In this document: positions 1 through 6,199 of the stretch, piece after piece
Numbering within the stretch: the first letter of the stretch is position 1
Layout of the letters: each line of letters starts with the position of its first letter
From: an uncultured Bacteroidota bacterium
GTDB lineage: Bacteria > Bacteroidota > Bacteroidia > Chitinophagales > Chitinophagaceae
Reading direction: 5' to 3'
NCBI GenBank assembly: GCA_903912405.1
Contig: CAIWHF010000262.1
Location: 1 to 6,320 of the forward strand
Length of the DNA: 6,320 nucleotides
The notes under the pieces: model-generated
Databases searched by the model: none
What the model was told of the DNA's origin: nothing
What the model saw: only the letters and a program-made list of their open reading frames with translations
Program-made: the position numbers and the translations under genes

Positions 1-75
1 AGTGGCGAGCATTTATCTACCTTCGAAGGCATTGAAGCTGCTGAAAAAGCAAATCCGGCATTGACGATTGGTTAA
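1..75 (+). CDS. C-terminal end of an unidentified protein (partial)
   Basis: Frame 1 is open from the first base and ends at a TAA at 73-75, giving 24 residues that finish with ...EAAEKANPALTIG. The composition (Glu, Ala and Lys rich, normal codon choice) looks like real coding sequence and not a chance reading frame. The start and all diagnostic domains lie outside the window, and I do not recognise the family from this tail. It is in the same orientation as the next gene at 192, but a 116-bp repeat-filled spacer separates them. No hairpin terminator is visible after the stop, so read-through transcription into the next gene is possible. Confidence 0.6.
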   Translation, partial: SGEHLSTFEGIEAAEKANPALTIG

Positions 76-110
76 GGTTAGAGGGTAGTGGTTAGAGGTT
101 AGAAGTTTAG
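76..110 (+). repeat. Degenerate heptamer tandem array (GGTTAGA type)
   Basis: Five consecutive 7-bp blocks start right after the stop codon of the upstream gene. Blocks 76-82, 90-96 and 97-103 are exactly GGTTAGA. Block 83-89 is GGGTAGT, and 104-110 is a diverged AGTTTAG. The period of 7 is kept throughout, so this is a decayed tandem array. It does not code for anything recognisable. Confidence 0.7.
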
Positions 111-132
111 GTTGAGTGCTTTGTAGTAAAAA

Positions 133-181
133 ACGAGCAACGAATAACGAACAACGAGCAACGAATAACGAGCAACGAATA
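133..181 (+). repeat. Seven-copy heptamer tandem array (ACGARYA)
   Basis: Seven perfect-phase 7-bp units run without a break. Each has the form ACGA-NN-A, and the two variable bases read GC, AT, AC, GC, AT, GC, AT in order. This gives a higher-order 14-bp unit (the GC unit followed by the AT unit) at 133-146, 154-167 and 168-181, with a single AC unit inserted at 147-153. The array ends 10 bp before the ATG at 192, so it fills the space where a promoter or 5' UTR would be. No TAnnTTTG promoter element is visible between 76 and 191. I infer that copy number could vary by slipped-strand mispairing. No effect on expression can be shown from the sequence. Confidence 0.9.
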
Positions 182-191
182 AGAAATTTCC

Positions 192-833
192 ATGCAAGAA
201 AAAATAACTGCTTTTTTTGAAAAGGAAGGCGCTTGGCAAGATTGTATGCAAGCACTGCGCGTTATAGTATTGCAGTGTGGCCTCGAAGAAACCCTCAAGT
301 GGAAGGTGCCTTGCTATATGTACCAAGGGGAAAATGTTGTTATCATTCATAGTTTTAAAAACTATTGCGCACTCAATTTTTTTAAGGGCGCGCTATTAAA
401 AGACCCGAAAAAAATACTCACGCAACAAACTGAAAATGTACAAGCAGGCCGACAAATTCGTTTTACTTCCATGGCCGAAATCAATACTTTACAAACTACC
501 ATCAAAGCGTATCTTAAAGAAGCAATAGCTATTGCACAATTAGCCGAAAAACCAGCCTTACCCGAAAAGAAAGCCATAGAGATTCCACCTGCTTTACAAG
601 CCTTTTTTGAGCAGCAAGCTATATTAGCAAGTGCTTTTTATGCGCTTACACCTGGCCGACAAAGAGGCTATCTAATTCATTTTACGGATGCCAAACAAGA
701 GGCAACGCTCATCAAGCGCGTGCTGGCTTGTCAGGCTAAAATACTACAAGGCAAAGGATTATACGATTGCACTTGTGGCCTTTCTAAGCGGATGCCCCAA
801 TGCGATGGCTCTCACAAACAACTACGCGCCTAA
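192..833 (+). CDS. DUF1801/YdeI-like protein with C-terminal CDGSH iron-sulfur motif
   Basis: A 213-residue cytosolic protein without a signal peptide or membrane segment. Residues ~1-110 resemble the DUF1801 (YdhG/YdeI-like) fold, including the hallmarks ETLKWKVPCY and FKNYCALNFFKGALL and the TENVQAGRQIRFT segment. Residues ~130-182 match the helical YdeI/OmpD-associated region (IPPALQAFFEQQ, then a TPGRQRGYLIHF segment and a basic helix). The tail has CTCGLSKRMPQCDGSH, which fits the CDGSH pattern C-x-C-x2-S-x3-P-x-C-D-G-S-H. Its expected 2Fe-2S ligands are Cys193, Cys195, Cys204 and His208. The start at 192 is chosen because it gives the full N-terminal domain; there is no clear ribosome binding site. 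The biochemical role is unknown. A redox or metal-sensing role is inference from the motif. Domain assignment is fairly sure; function is not. Confidence 0.88.
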   Translation: MQEKITAFFEKEGAWQDCMQALRVIVLQCGLEETLKWKVPCYMYQGENVVIIHSFKNYCALNFFKGALLKDPKKILTQQTENVQAGRQIRFTSMAEINTLQTTIKAYLKEAIAIAQLAEKPALPEKKAIEIPPALQAFFEQQAILASAFYALTPGRQRGYLIHFTDAKQEATLIKRVLACQAKILQGKGLYDCTCGLSKRMPQCDGSHKQLRA

Positions 834-860
834 CAGAAGCTACTTTTTACTATATTATTT

Positions 861-891
861 TTTGGTCAGCTTTTCAATAATTAGTATCTTG
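861..891 (+). promoter_or_regulatory. Possible Bacteroidota-type promoter for the T9SS cargo gene
   Basis: TTTG at 861-864 is followed after 20 bp by TATCTTG at 885-891. This approximates the Bacteroidota consensus TTTG, 19-21 bp, TAnnTTTG but lacks one T in the -7 box. Transcription would start only about 15 bp before the ATG at 911. An A-rich stretch with AAAAAGGA directly abuts that ATG. The spacing is good and the -7 match is imperfect, so this is a weak call. Confidence 0.3.
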
Positions 892-910
892 AAAGTTCAA
901 CCAAAAAGGA

Positions 911-3886
911 ATGTTACGCAAATTTTCTTTTCTAATAGTTTTTCTATTCCATTCCCTGTTGTCTGATGGGCAAGGTCAATTCAATAATTGGTTTTGGTCG
1001 CTCGGGCAACGCATTACTTTTAATACCAATCCGCCAACTGTTATACCTACAGCGGCTAGCATAACCTCTTTTGCATATACTACCGCAGTGATGTCTTCGC
1101 CCACGGGTGTATTATTATTTTATACCGATGGAAAAGTAATTAAAGATGCGGCACATAATACGATGCCTAATGGAACTTTAAATGGGAGTCCGAATATACC
1201 GGTAACATATTCTACGGGAAAACAATCGGCGCTCATTGTGCCTGATCCAGGAAATAGTAATCGATATTATTTATTTTTAGTGATCTATTATAATACGGCA
1301 GGTACGGTATTTAAAGAATTACGTTATAGCATTATCGATATGACCTTAAATGCAGGCATGGGCGATGTAGTAAGTACCAGCAAAAATGTATTTGTTGCCT
1401 ATGATGTGGATGGACAATTGACCGCTACAAGACAAAGCAGTACCAATAATTTTTGGATATTAGCACATAGTAATACGACTAATAATTTCAATGCCTATTT
1501 ATTAACAGCAGCAGGCATTAGTTCCACGCCTGTTACTACGGCTATTGGTCCTGCTAATGCTAACCCTACTAATTATTATTATTGGGGATGCGTAAAAGTT
1601 AATCCGCAGGGTACCAAAGTAGCGCGTATCAACCCATATTACTATACCGGAAATTATAATAATGATTCCACAGAGCTTTATGATTTTAATGCGAGCACCG
1701 GTGTCTTTACTAACTATCAATTACTCACTACCGGACTAATCAATAATTACAACGGAGGTTGGTGGAATTCGGGAATAGAATTTTCTCCAAATGGAAGTTT
1801 ATTATATCGCACGCATAATCAGTTTTATACCAATACTACCGCAGATACTATTATTCAGTATAATTTGGCTAATAGCAATGCCATGACTTTTATACCCGTA
1901 GTAAGTCCGTACTACAATACGTGGGGTGTTTTTGATATGCAATTGGCACCCAATGGAAAAATATATTTAATCAACGACTCTATTAGTAATAATGCAATCA
2001 GCACTATGAGCGTTATTGATCAGCCTAATGTAGTGGGTTTGGGTTGTAATTATATTTATGCGGCGCAACAAATCGTGTCTAATAATTCTTATTGTTATGC
2101 TTGCCCATTCCCCAATATCGTTTCTTGTTTATTGGGCAGCTTCACGCCAACCTTAGATAGTCAGTATGCCAATAATGTATTATATACCACGGCTACTATT
2201 CATGCACGCGTTAGTTGGGATGGCAATTCGCCTATCACGCAACGTGGATTTTATTACGGTACTTCGCCTTTGCCTTTAACGAATACAACATTGGTTGCCG
2301 GTGCTCAAGGTCCTTATTTGGCCAACCTCACGGGGCTTATTCCTAATACGCTTTATTATTATCGCGCCTTTGCTTCCAATGCCAATGGTACTTCTATTTT
2401 CTATGATAGTACCTTTCATACTTTACCCTTGCCCAATACACCGCCGGTTATAAAAAATGTACACAACAAAGCTACTTGTATTACCGACACCATGCGCTTT
2501 GTTGTGGTAGATGCGCAAACAACGCCGGCTAATATGCAAGTAAGCTTTACTACCAATAATCCTACTTTAATACCGCTTGCTAATATTGCGATAAGTGGTG
2601 CCGATACCAATAAAGTTATTACGTTTACACCCGTGCCGTTTCAGTCGGGCGTATGCACCATTACCATTACCGCTTTAGATACGAACGGATCAAGTGTGAG
2701 TCAGACCTTTACCGTAACAGTAGCAGCCGGCACACCGCTCACGATTACAGCACCTAATGGCAATGCCACCTGTGCTGGTGGTAGCGTGGTATTTGCTTGT
2801 GCTATTCCTACGGGTGCCAGCATCGATTGGTCGGTAAATAATATTGCCACTGGTATAAGCACAGCTACCTATACCACCAATCAAGCTATAAGTATTAAAG
2901 CGGTATGTACGAATGCTGCAGGTTGCAAATCTAATTCCAATACCTTGCAAGCTGTCATCAATCCTAAACCTACAGTAAGTGCTACGGCATCCGGACCTAC
3001 CACTATTTGTATTGGTACTACGGTAGCACTACAAGCACAAGTTATTGCAGGCTATACCTATCAATGGTTTAAAAACAATGTGGCTATAGCTGGCGCTACC
3101 AATGCTTCACTTTCTGCCAGCACTACGGGTGTATATAAATATGTAGCTACTTTAAACGGCTGTACTGATACATCTAATGCTATTACCGTAACGGTTAAAG
3201 AAAAACCAAGTGTCATCATTACCACGCCCAACACTACGGTGATTTGTAATGGACAAGGTGCTTTATTGCAAGCCAATCCATCTACAGGTTATTCGTATCA
3301 ATGGCAAATGAACGGTTTTGATATACCAGGAGCTACGAATAGTACCTACAGTGCCACCATTGGTAGCTTTTATAATGTAATAATTAGTAATGGCACCTGC
3401 ACCAATACCTCGCCACCTGTTTCTATTTCGGTAAACAGCTTACCGGTAACCATTATTCAATGGAATGGTACGCAATTGTATACACCATTTACCTTTGCCT
3501 CGTATCAATGGTATGTGAGTGGGGTGATGATTCCGGGTGCTACACAACAATATTATACACCTACCACCAATGGCGTGTATTATTGCAGAGTGGGCAATGA
3601 GAACAATTGTTATAATCTCTCTCCTAATTACAATTTACTTACTTTGTCGGTAAATAATTTAGCTACTCCAAGTCTAAGCCTATATCCCAATCCAACAACA
3701 GGTATAGTAAACGTAGATTTTTTCACAGATGGCGTTTTGTATGTATACAATGCCATGGGCCAACTTGTTTTACAACAAAGCAACCCTTCCATAGATTTAA
3801 GCAAGCAAGCCAATGGTATGTATCTTATCAGAGCGTATAACAGTGCTCAAGAATTGATCGGTATAGGAAGGGTAGTGAAGGAGTAA
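911..3886 (+). CDS. Large exported multidomain protein with T9SS type A sorting domain
   Basis: A 991-residue secreted or surface-anchored protein. Residues 1-22 form a signal peptide (MLRK, a hydrophobic core, then SDGQG). Residues ~24-400 form a propeller-like region of the kind found in Bacteroidota adhesin/gliding-type proteins, with NNWFWSLG near the mature start, GVLLFYTDG at 66-74 and KQSALIVPDPGNSNRYYLF at 104-122. Residues ~408-505 look FN3-like (RGFYYGTS, then LIPNTLYYYRAFASNANG). Residues ~511-611 form another beta-sandwich module. Ig-like modules occupy ~612-686, 688-768, 769-845 and 846-915; the last three share a YQW...GAT...GxY signature, with Tyr at 717, 796 and 865. Residues ~920-991 are the T9SS type A sorting tail: LYPNPTTG, YNAMGQLV and NGMYLIR. 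Export would be by Sec and then the T9SS, with tail removal. No enzymatic catalytic motif is seen, so adhesion or matrix binding is the likeliest role (inference). The gene is probably monocistronic, ending at the hairpin at 3906. Confidence 0.93.
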   Translation: MLRKFSFLIVFLFHSLLSDGQGQFNNWFWSLGQRITFNTNPPTVIPTAASITSFAYTTAVMSSPTGVLLFYTDGKVIKDAAHNTMPNGTLNGSPNIPVTYSTGKQSALIVPDPGNSNRYYLFLVIYYNTAGTVFKELRYSIIDMTLNAGMGDVVSTSKNVFVAYDVDGQLTATRQSSTNNFWILAHSNTTNNFNAYLLTAAGISSTPVTTAIGPANANPTNYYYWGCVKVNPQGTKVARINPYYYTGNYNNDSTELYDFNASTGVFTNYQLLTTGLINNYNGGWWNSGIEFSPNGSLLYRTHNQFYTNTTADTIIQYNLANSNAMTFIPVVSPYYNTWGVFDMQLAPNGKIYLINDSISNNAISTMSVIDQPNVVGLGCNYIYAAQQIVSNNSYCYACPFPNIVSCLLGSFTPTLDSQYANNVLYTTATIHARVSWDGNSPITQRGFYYGTSPLPLTNTTLVAGAQGPYLANLTGLIPNTLYYYRAFASNANGTSIFYDSTFHTLPLPNTPPVIKNVHNKATCITDTMRFVVVDAQTTPANMQVSFTTNNPTLIPLANIAISGADTNKVITFTPVPFQSGVCTITITALDTNGSSVSQTFTVTVAAGTPLTITAPNGNATCAGGSVVFACAIPTGASIDWSVNNIATGISTATYTTNQAISIKAVCTNAAGCKSNSNTLQAVINPKPTVSATASGPTTICIGTTVALQAQVIAGYTYQWFKNNVAIAGATNASLSASTTGVYKYVATLNGCTDTSNAITVTVKEKPSVIITTPNTTVICNGQGALLQANPSTGYSYQWQMNGFDIPGATNSTYSATIGSFYNVIISNGTCTNTSPPVSISVNSLPVTIIQWNGTQLYTPFTFASYQWYVSGVMIPGATQQYYTPTTNGVYYCRVGNENNCYNLSPNYNLLTLSVNNLATPSLSLYPNPTTGIVNVDFFTDGVLYVYNAMGQLVLQQSNPSIDLSKQANGMYLIRAYNSAQELIGIGRVVKE

Positions 3887-3905
3887 AGCAAGATAAGCAT
3901 ACCAT

Positions 3906-3937
3906 AAAAAAACCACCTTGACAAAGGTGGTTTTTTT
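3906..3937. terminator. Bidirectional rho-independent terminator
   Basis: A near-perfect hairpin lies between the convergent genes ending at 3886 (+) and 3939 (-). The core is CCACCTT (3913-3919), loop GACA (3920-3923) and AAGGTGG (3924-3930). Seven flanking A's (3906-3912) pair with seven T's (3931-3937), giving a 14-bp stem in all. The T tract serves plus-strand transcription and the A tract serves minus-strand transcription, so it should stop both operons. The minus-strand stop codon sits one base beyond the hairpin. Confidence 0.9.
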
Positions 3938-3938
3938 G

Positions 3939-4544
3939 TTAGCCATTATGCCATGCTACATAGCGATGTATAAGTTCGTATAAGGTGCAATGATTATTCA
4001 CCACCATATCTCTAATATAACTATTGAGTGTATTGGTTTTTATTTTCATTCGTTCAGCTATTTCTTTTCGCTCTTTACCCTGAATTAATAATTTCATGAT
4101 GCTCTGCTCTATACCATTTAATATAGGCTCAGGAATGGGGTGTTCTTCTTTCCTATGTTGCTTTTTAATAAAGGCACATTGATACAATGCCAGTTCCTTA
4201 TAGTGCTTCAAGGCATACCGTAATTCGTCTATGCCGCCCAATTTGCAAATAAAGGCACGGTAGTCATAGGCGCTGGCTTTGTTTAAGTAAGAGGTATTGT
4301 AATGGGCCGAGTATATAATGCAGGGTATTTGTTTTTGATGTGCATCGGCAACTAAGGCAAATTCTTTTGCGCCATCAAAATCTAAATCCGTTATTACAAG
4401 GTCTATAGCCTTGGTATTGATGCAAGTTGCAGCCTCTTTAAAATTGGCAAATGCATATACCTGCGCATGGGGGTATAGGTCTAAGAGCTGCTCTCGTATA
4501 AAAATAAGCGTATGACTATGGTCTTCTAAGAGTACGATTTTCAT
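3939..4544 (-). CDS. LuxR/NarL-type response regulator
   Basis: A 201-residue two-component response regulator, the likely target of the kinase encoded just upstream. The N-terminal receiver domain (~1-118) has the acidic pair Glu7-Asp8 in LLEDHSH. Asp53 in VITDLDFDG is the expected phospho-acceptor. Ser79 in YSAH is the switch Ser/Thr, and Lys101 in CKLGG is the conserved lysine. The C-terminal part (~140-201) is a LuxR/GerE-type helix-turn-helix, seen in QGKERKEIAERMKIKTNTLNSYI, where EIAERM and NTLNSYIRDM match the scaffold and recognition helices. All key receiver residues are present, so it should be phosphorylatable. Its ATG overlaps the kinase stop codon as ATGA (4541-4544), which suggests translational coupling. 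It is the last gene of the operon and runs directly into the terminator. Target genes are not evident; the operon's own promoter is a possible one. Confidence 0.93.
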   Translation of the reverse strand: MKIVLLEDHSHTLIFIREQLLDLYPHAQVYAFANFKEAATCINTKAIDLVITDLDFDGAKEFALVADAHQKQIPCIIYSAHYNTSYLNKASAYDYRAFICKLGGIDELRYALKHYKELALYQCAFIKKQHRKEEHPIPEPILNGIEQSIMKLLIQGKERKEIAERMKIKTNTLNSYIRDMVVNNHCTLYELIHRYVAWHNG

Positions 4545-5269
4545 AAGTTGCCAAATTTAAACTTTTCAAAAACAATGCCTTCCTCCCAACTCCTGCTTCT
4601 GCTGCCGTTGATAATCAATAGGCGCTCTTCCAAAATATGCTGTCCTCTTCTTGCTTTATCTAAGGTGTAGCTAGTTTTCTTTTCTAGACTAGCATAAGAA
4701 AGTACAGCATGCAATTGCTGCTCTTCCTCAAATAGATTTAAAATTAGCTCTTTGTTTTCGGTATGCTTAAAAACATTCACTACCGACTCTTGCAATATAC
4801 GATAGATATGAATGGCGCTTTGAGGAGGCATTTGGAAGTTTGTACATTGATTATGTAAGCGCAGCGTTTTGCCCGATTTTGAAAGTAGCATGCTAAGCCG
4901 CTCTAAAGCACTATATACATTTCCGTGTTTCAATTCGATAGGATAGAGCAACTCATTAATATCTTGAATGTTTTTTTCAAAATTTATAATTTGCTCTTGC
5001 CATGCTTCCTTTTCGCTTGCCGCAATAGCCTGGTGCTGATGTATATAGTTTTTAAAACTAATGCTAAATACACTCATCGTATCATGTAGTTCTCTAGATA
5101 TGCGCTTTCGTTCCTCTTCCAAATTAGTTAAGTAGCGATTGCGCAATTGATGTTGCAGTTTTACCGATCGGGCATAGGTATAATACAGTAGCAATACAAA
5201 GACTACTATAAAAAGCATAATGGGTATGCTAAATAAAAGCGGATTAATGTTTAAATAATTGCCTGCCAT
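4541..5269 (-). CDS. Sensor-less histidine kinase (HisKA_3 type), degenerate ATP-binding motifs
   Basis: A 242-residue inner-membrane kinase of the NarX/DegS class. After only ~10 residues comes one membrane helix (~11-31). A short linker leads straight to the dimerisation/phospho-acceptor helix, with EEERKRISRELHDTMS containing His62. The HATPase region starts near 140 and keeps an N-box (RILQESVVNVFKHT, Glu161 and Asn165). The usual DxGxG (G1) is not recognisable where expected (LSYASLEKKTSYT), and the later G-box is reduced to RRGQHILEERLLIINGS. There is no PAS, GAF, HAMP or periplasmic domain, so sensing must come from another protein. The start at 5269 overlaps the preceding membrane-protein gene by 26 bp and overlaps the regulator gene by 4 bp. 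Family assignment is secure. Whether it hydrolyses ATP normally, works as a phosphatase or needs a partner is open. Confidence 0.9.
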   Translation of the reverse strand: MAGNYLNINPLLFSIPIMLFIVVFVLLLYYTYARSVKLQHQLRNRYLTNLEEERKRISRELHDTMSVFSISFKNYIHQHQAIAASEKEAWQEQIINFEKNIQDINELLYPIELKHGNVYSALERLSMLLSKSGKTLRLHNQCTNFQMPPQSAIHIYRILQESVVNVFKHTENKELILNLFEEEQQLHAVLSYASLEKKTSYTLDKARRGQHILEERLLIINGSRSRSWEEGIVFEKFKFGNL

Positions 5270-5849
5270 AATAATAAATAAAAATAGAATAGGTAATACT
5301 TAAATAGACCTTATAGCAATTAATAAAGATCATCCAGGTATGCATATTAAAGGAAATATACGCTGAAAAAACAGCATTAAAAAACATATCAATCAATTGG
5401 ATCCCTGCAATCAGGAGCATCATAAATACTTGAAAACGTACCCTTTTTATGTTTTTAAGCACCATAAAGAGTAAGGTTGTGCAAGCAACAAAAGGTAAGC
5501 TTATTTTGTATAGCCCAGCTATTGGTATTTGTGTGCTTGTGTTTAATAGCAGAAGGCTAACTATACTTATTCCAAAAACCAATAAGGCTAATAGACGGGT
5601 ATATTTTTTAATAAAAACTATACAAATGATGAAGAGCGGAAATAAAATTTCATAATCTAATGCGATAATTTTTCTAAAATCTCTATAATGAGGTAAAAGC
5701 CAGATGGTGTTTTCGAAAAAAGAATGCAATAACATAACATAAATAATAAAAGAATTTTCTTGATTTAAAATTCTTTTAAAGCTCATCATATACAAGCTTA
5801 AAAATAACGTTGTTATAGTTAATGTGTTATGAATGATATCAATTATCAA
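5244..5849 (-). CDS. Seven-helix membrane protein of unknown family, likely sensory partner of the kinase
   Basis: A 201-residue, very hydrophobic protein with about seven predicted membrane helices, roughly at residues 4-23, 33-52, 62-80, 84-102, 114-132, 138-160 and 171-194. Loops are short, and basic clusters follow several helices (FKRILNQ, FIKKYTR, LKNIKRVRFQ). I recognise no catalytic or transport motif and no named family. The start is uncertain: 5849 is a TTG, just two codons after an in-frame TAA that ends the upstream gene. The first in-frame ATG (codon 21, 5787-5789) would remove the first helix. I prefer TTG because it keeps the helix and leaves a 6-nt gap. The gene overlaps the kinase gene by 26 bp, so the two are probably co-translated and may form one signalling complex (inference). 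Confidence 0.8.
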   Translation of the reverse strand: MIIDIIHNTLTITTLFLSLYMMSFKRILNQENSFIIYVMLLHSFFENTIWLLPHYRDFRKIIALDYEILFPLFIICIVFIKKYTRLLALLVFGISIVSLLLLNTSTQIPIAGLYKISLPFVACTTLLFMVLKNIKRVRFQVFMMLLIAGIQLIDMFFNAVFSAYISFNMHTWMIFINCYKVYLSITYSIFIYYYGRQLFKH

Positions 5850-5859
5850 CGTTGATTAT
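5842..5859. other. Palindrome at the stop/start junction of two operon genes
   Basis: A perfect 12-bp palindrome, ATCAACGTTGAT (5845-5856), extends by two further pairs after one mismatch (5842-5843 with 5858-5859). It contains the TTG start of the membrane-protein gene and the last base of the TAA stop of the upstream gene. It could be a protein-binding site or a small RNA fold that affects re-initiation. A 12-bp palindrome is expected about once or twice by chance in 6.3 kb, so only the position makes it notable. Confidence 0.35.
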
Positions 5860-6149
5860 ATTAATGGTGAATCAATAGGACAATCTGTTGGGCATAAATT
5901 ACATTTATCTAAAATATAATTAGTCATATCTTCATTGTTAGCATTTACACCAACTAATACATAAGTGATTTTGCCCTCTTCATTTAAGGCATTGTATATG
6001 CGAACCCCTGTGCAGTCTTCCTGGTTTAATAAAGTAAGTAAGTTAGTTTTGTCTACTAGGCCTGCAATTGTTTGGTTGGTGCCTAATGATGAATTTTGAA
6101 AAGCATGGGTCATGCTTTTTGCTTCGTTTAAAGATATTTGTGCCGACAT
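5856..6149 (-). CDS. Small conserved-looking protein with C-terminal cysteine motif
   Basis: A 97-residue soluble protein, first gene of the four-gene operon. It has no signal peptide and no membrane helix. The N-terminal ~30 residues look helical and polar (MSAQISLNEAKSMTHAF). The middle has a compact beta-like stretch, DCTGVRIYNALNEEGKITYV followed by LVGVNA. The tail is CNLCPTDCPIDSPLI, with Cys83, Cys86 and Cys90 plus an internal Cys46. From memory, short Bacteroidota hypothetical proteins share a GIRIY...VGVNA core and a CPxxCPxxSPL ending; I cannot verify this here. The cysteines could bind a metal or form disulfides. The TAA at 5856-5858 is in the same frame as the membrane-protein gene and only 6 nt from its start. 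A ligand, accessory sensor or regulatory role for the membrane protein and kinase is inferred only from the operon. Confidence 0.8.
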   Translation of the reverse strand: MSAQISLNEAKSMTHAFQNSSLGTNQTIAGLVDKTNLLTLLNQEDCTGVRIYNALNEEGKITYVLVGVNANNEDMTNYILDKCNLCPTDCPIDSPLI

Positions 6150-6169
6150 GGTTTTATTGGTTTATAAAA

Positions 6170-6199
6170 CAAAGATTATAGTTTATTTAGACAAACAAA
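6170..6199 (-). promoter_or_regulatory. Candidate promoter of the four-gene signalling operon
   Basis: On the minus strand, TTTG (6199-6196, within TTTGTTTG) is followed after 18 bp by AATCTTTG (6177-6170). The latter fits the Bacteroidota -7 element TAnnTTTG except for its first base. The predicted transcript would begin only about 15 bp before the ATG at 6149. The surrounding sequence is strongly AT-rich, as expected for a promoter, but that also raises the chance of a random match. Confidence 0.5.

Noticed and set aside
133..181. CRISPR array
   Set aside because: The units are 7 bp and directly adjacent, with no spacers and no cas genes.
13..350. Minus-strand reading frames over the heptamer arrays and the start of the DUF1801 gene
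   Set aside because: Their repetitive LFVAR-type peptides are translations of the 7-bp repeat, and the rest lies antisense to a well-supported gene.
833..874. Possible terminator after the DUF1801 gene (AAGCT at 836-840 with AGCTT at 868-872)
   Set aside because: The arms are only 5 bp with a loop of 27 bases, too weak to call.
688..966. Plus-strand 92-codon frame bridging two genes
   Set aside because: It overlaps the CDGSH-tailed gene and the cargo gene start in another frame and shows no protein-like features beyond random hydrophobic stretches.
1502..3813. Several minus-strand frames of 61-86 codons inside the cargo gene
   Set aside because: They are antisense to a continuous 991-codon gene with signal peptide and sorting domain, and none has a recognisable motif.
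5449..5655. Plus-strand 68-codon frame within the membrane-protein gene
   Set aside because: It is antisense to a coherent seven-helix protein and has no independent support.
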